From: Diplonema papillatum
Taxonomy: Eukaryota > Euglenozoa > Diplonemea > Diplonemida > Diplonemidae
DNA: 64,000 bases
Assembly: GCA_030068145.1 (NCBI GenBank)
Contig: JAPJBO010000053.1
Location: 1 to 64,000, forward strand
Direction: 5' to 3'
The position numbers and the translations under genes are program-made. Shown one piece after another: positions 61,661-64,000 of the stretch; within the stretch, counting starts at the first letter, position 1, and each line of letters opens with the position of its first letter. The notes beneath the pieces are model-generated. The model worked only from the letters and a program-made list of their open reading frames with translations, was not told the DNA's origin and searched no databases.

Positions 61661-62465
61661 GTAAGTAGAGCTTGGCCTGCATCTCTCATTCCCTGACTGA
61701 CCCTTGTTCGGGTACTTGTCGCCGAATTCGAAATTACACGTGGCTGGGACTGCCCCCGCTGGACAGCTTCTAGAAAAGGAAGGTGCCGCCTCGTTTTATC
61801 GAGTGGCGGTGAACGCGCTCGTCACACGAGCGCTCTCCCTTTAGAGCTGCTGGCCCGCAGATCAACAAAATCCACGTGACACGGAATGCGTTTTGTCGAA
61901 ACGTCGGCTGAGGCTAACAAGTCAGTTGTGGCCGCAACTCGCCCGTTCACAGAAACTTCTGTGTTGCTGACGTGTCCACTCAAACATTTCTCGACCAATG
62001 CTGGGTTTGGGTATAGTGACACCCCACAAATTGTCAACGCCGCGGATATTGTGATGCTATACCCTCCAGAACCCGTATTCTGAGGCTGAGTGGGGGGCCC
62101 TTATCCCTTCTTCTGTGCATAGAACCCCGTTTCGCAGAGGTCGCACACCCCACATGCACAGCATCGTACTTGCCAGAATATTTCTGCCCAAACCCCTCCC
62201 CCCTGGCATCGTCTCATATTCCTCTCTTTTTGCATAATCGGAGGTCCTGAAGTCCCACCTTTTGCCTTGGGCCCGGGGAGAGGGGAGCAAATACTGCGCA
62301 GGATACAAGCCACCCTGGGATGCTCCTCAAAACCCGGAGTAGTTCTGAGAGTTCCTGCAGGAAAGGTAAAAATAAAAAATGGACCCCTGAGTTCTGCCGG
62401 GTTTCTGCCGGGTTCTTGGCGACTTCTTACCGACTTTCTACCGGGGTCTGGATCACACCATCTTA

Positions 62466-62669
62466 GTATCGGCAATCTTGCTACGGTTGAGGTTTACGTT
62501 TGAACAGACTGAGGTACAGAGGCATCTCAACATTCCAGCGTTGTGTGCTGCATGAAGCCTTTTTCAAAGAAAAAGGAGAAGTGAAAAACCCCTAACGTGT
62601 GGGCACAAACGCCTGAGCGAAAAGCTTCCTCTGCTTCATTGCAAAGGGACGGGTTCGGATCACTAGTAC
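62466..62669. other. Spacer and 3' flank of the GH2 gene
   Basis: Short interval between the transposon target duplication and the GH2 stop codon; presumably the GH2 3' UTR. No clear polyadenylation signal noticed. Confidence 0.4.
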
Positions 62670-64000
62670 TTAACTGACGATGTCGTCCATGTACGTGTAT
62701 GTCAGGTTCGCGTTCGCGCGTGCAACCGCAAAGGGGTTGTCGGATGGAGCGGAGGAAGTCTGTAGGGAAATCGACGCATTGCCGAAGTTTTCCGAGTAAG
62801 CGGTGACGACAATTGCTGGGGCCGGAGACGGGCAGTCGGCCGTGAAAGTGAGGGGGGCATGCTCTTTGTCGACGGAGTTGACTATGTCGGCCACACCTGA
62901 CACACAGTCGAGCGTAACCTGCACGACGGCCCGAATCAACCCTCCATAAAACCCTGCCACATTTCCCTGGACGTGAAGATGGCTGTCTGGAGCCGCGCCA
63001 AGACCTACCAAGCGACCAGGGCCCGACACCGTAAACGTGACGTTACCGGTAACCGTTGAGTTCACCACCCCCTGTTCATCAACAACTTGCGCTCGCACCA
63101 ACGCCAAATCAGAGGCATCCAGGTACAACGCAGAACCTGTACCGGTAGCCGGCGAAGGCACGTCTACTACCAGCTGCAGCTTCAGCGCGACCTTCGGCTT
63201 CAAAAGCGAATGCAACGCCAGTTGGGAGCCAGTGCTGCCGAGTGCCACGCAAGTGATATTCTTTGCGTTTTCCGGCGCAGCGGCCCATTCTGTCATACCG
63301 TTGACGTCCGCATTCTTGACACCGAAGCTTTCAGCATCAATGCGAAGGGAAGCTTGCTTCGTGGAAACCGCGCAATAAATGGTGCTGTTGACGGAGTTCC
63401 ACAAGTTCACGACCCGCGCAGTGTGAACGCCGGCGTCGACGAGAGGTCGGCTTGGGTTTTCCTTCGGGACCTTCGCCAGCCAGTTGATGCGGTACCACCA
63501 CGAGTGCGCCTTCGGGAATCCGGAAATGTCGAACTGGCCGAAGTTCCCGACGACCTGCGGCCACGACTGGCTTTCCCCGAAGTAGTCCATCAGCGTCCAG
63601 ACGCCGATGGACCCGGCTACGAAGGGCTCGTCGGTGCCGGGAGAATTCTCTTGCTGCTCGCACGCCGTGAAGTTCCGCGGGCCGTCGCGATTTTCCGTGC
63701 AACTGCAGCACTCGCTGAGAAGAAGCGGCTTTCCCGGATGAGCGCTGTGCACAAGTTCGAGAGTCTGGTTGTCTGCATGTGACAACCCGATGATATCGAG
63801 GACAGACGGCTCGATCGAGTTACCGTCGTGGAGTTGATTGCACGTCGTGGGGCGGATCGGGTCCAAGTCCGTTGCGATGCTTTTATAGGCCAGCTCCGTG
63901 GCGTTGGTGTTCTTGAAGCACTCGACTTCATTGCAAAAGCTCCAAACGACCACCGAAGCGTGCGAGCGGTGGTGCTTCACCATGTCGGCCATCTGCTGCC
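62670..64000 (-). CDS. Glycoside hydrolase family 2 (beta-galactosidase-like), 3' part
   Basis: The frame is open from the window edge to the stop at 62670 (about 443 codons), so the N-terminus is missing. VKHHRSHASVVVWSFCNE is the GH2 acid/base block (Glu of NE about 25 codons in) and KPLLLSECCS contains the nucleophile Glu about 72 residues later. GVWTLMDYFGES and FGQFDISGFPKAHSWWYR are typical of the end of the GH2 TIM barrel. The last 200 residues look like beta-sandwich domains (LYLDASDLALVRAQVVDEQG). Several NxT/NxS sites (NAT, NQT, NFT, NST) suggest a secreted or vacuolar enzyme hydrolysing beta-glycosides. Exact substrate unknown. No introns in the visible part. Confidence 0.88.
   Translation of the reverse strand, partial: QQMADMVKHHRSHASVVVWSFCNEVECFKNTNATELAYKSIATDLDPIRPTTCNQLHDGNSIEPSVLDIIGLSHADNQTLELVHSAHPGKPLLLSECCSCTENRDGPRNFTACEQQENSPGTDEPFVAGSIGVWTLMDYFGESQSWPQVVGNFGQFDISGFPKAHSWWYRINWLAKVPKENPSRPLVDAGVHTARVVNLWNSVNSTIYCAVSTKQASLRIDAESFGVKNADVNGMTEWAAAPENAKNITCVALGSTGSQLALHSLLKPKVALKLQLVVDVPSPATGTGSALYLDASDLALVRAQVVDEQGVVNSTVTGNVTFTVSGPGRLVGLGAAPDSHLHVQGNVAGFYGGLIRAVVQVTLDCVSGVADIVNSVDKEHAPLTFTADCPSPAPAIVVTAYSENFGNASISLQTSSAPSDNPFAVARANANLTYTYMDDIVS

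Larger units (their letters stand above)
60516..62460. mobile_element. 1.95-kb element with TGGTGTGATCC termini and 5-bp target duplication
   Basis: TGGTGTGATCC at 60516 and GGATCACACCA ending at 62460 are flanked by tctta (60511-60515 and 62461-62465). Just inside, gccgggttcctgccgggttt units (60542-60597) are mirrored at 62387-62450. Same terminal style as 27235-29788. It contains a perfect hairpin (61005-61059) and a possible exon with a GTAAGT donor. Superfamily unresolved. Confidence 0.7.

Overview
The window is eukaryotic nuclear DNA from a repeat-rich genome. The evidence is spliceosomal introns with GT-AG borders, a multidomain RNA-binding protein (NYN-like, Gln-rich, cold-shock and CCCH regions), a secreted-type glycoside hydrolase, and very dense nested transposable elements. 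Base composition looks balanced, and the two best genes are long and uninterrupted. An alga or other protist with gene-poor, transposon-filled intergenic space fits (a red alga is one possibility), but nothing here fixes the taxon. There are no rRNA genes, CRISPR arrays or bacterial operons.

Layout. 1-10.8 kb: two nearly identical copies of a non-LTR retrotransposon on the minus strand. The left copy shows the start of ORF1 and runs off the window. The right copy has a complete 1840-residue ORF2 (OTU protease-like, APE endonuclease, reverse transcriptase, Cys/His knuckles) and a 5'-truncated ORF1. 10.9-13.8 kb: two abutting elements flanked by TTA, PIF/Harbinger-like. 14.0-16.4 kb: a foldback element with arms of 30-bp repeats. 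16.7-20.9 kb: a CACTA/CMC-like element with clustered palindromes and a decayed candidate transposase plus C2H2 fingers. 21.4-31.4 kb: retrotransposon and hAT remnants, a 2.55-kb element with 5-bp target duplication, and several isolated exons of unrecognised genes.

31.4-34.6 kb: a non-autonomous CACTA-like element carrying a nested hAT MITE and a nested SINE-like insert. 35.3-36.8 kb: coding exons of unknown genes. 37.1-42.1 kb: a second TTA-flanked chain, one element holding a second foldback element in its poly-T tract. 42.5-51.7 kb: sparse, with a few candidate exons and a BED-finger transposase fragment. 51.8-54.4 kb: a second CACTA-like copy that carries an EF-hand segment and sits in a duplicated target whose other copy is an empty site. 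55.1-57.5 kb: the NYN/cold-shock/CCCH gene. 58.3-62.5 kb: a small gene, SINE-like repeats and another 5-bp-TSD element with a perfect hairpin. 62.7-64.0 kb: the 3' part of a GH2 beta-galactosidase-like gene.

The genes do not form a pathway. Only the two large host genes and a few exons look cellular; most of the window is transposons inserted into one another. Motif, domain and repeat calls come from reading the sequence by eye; no database search was run.
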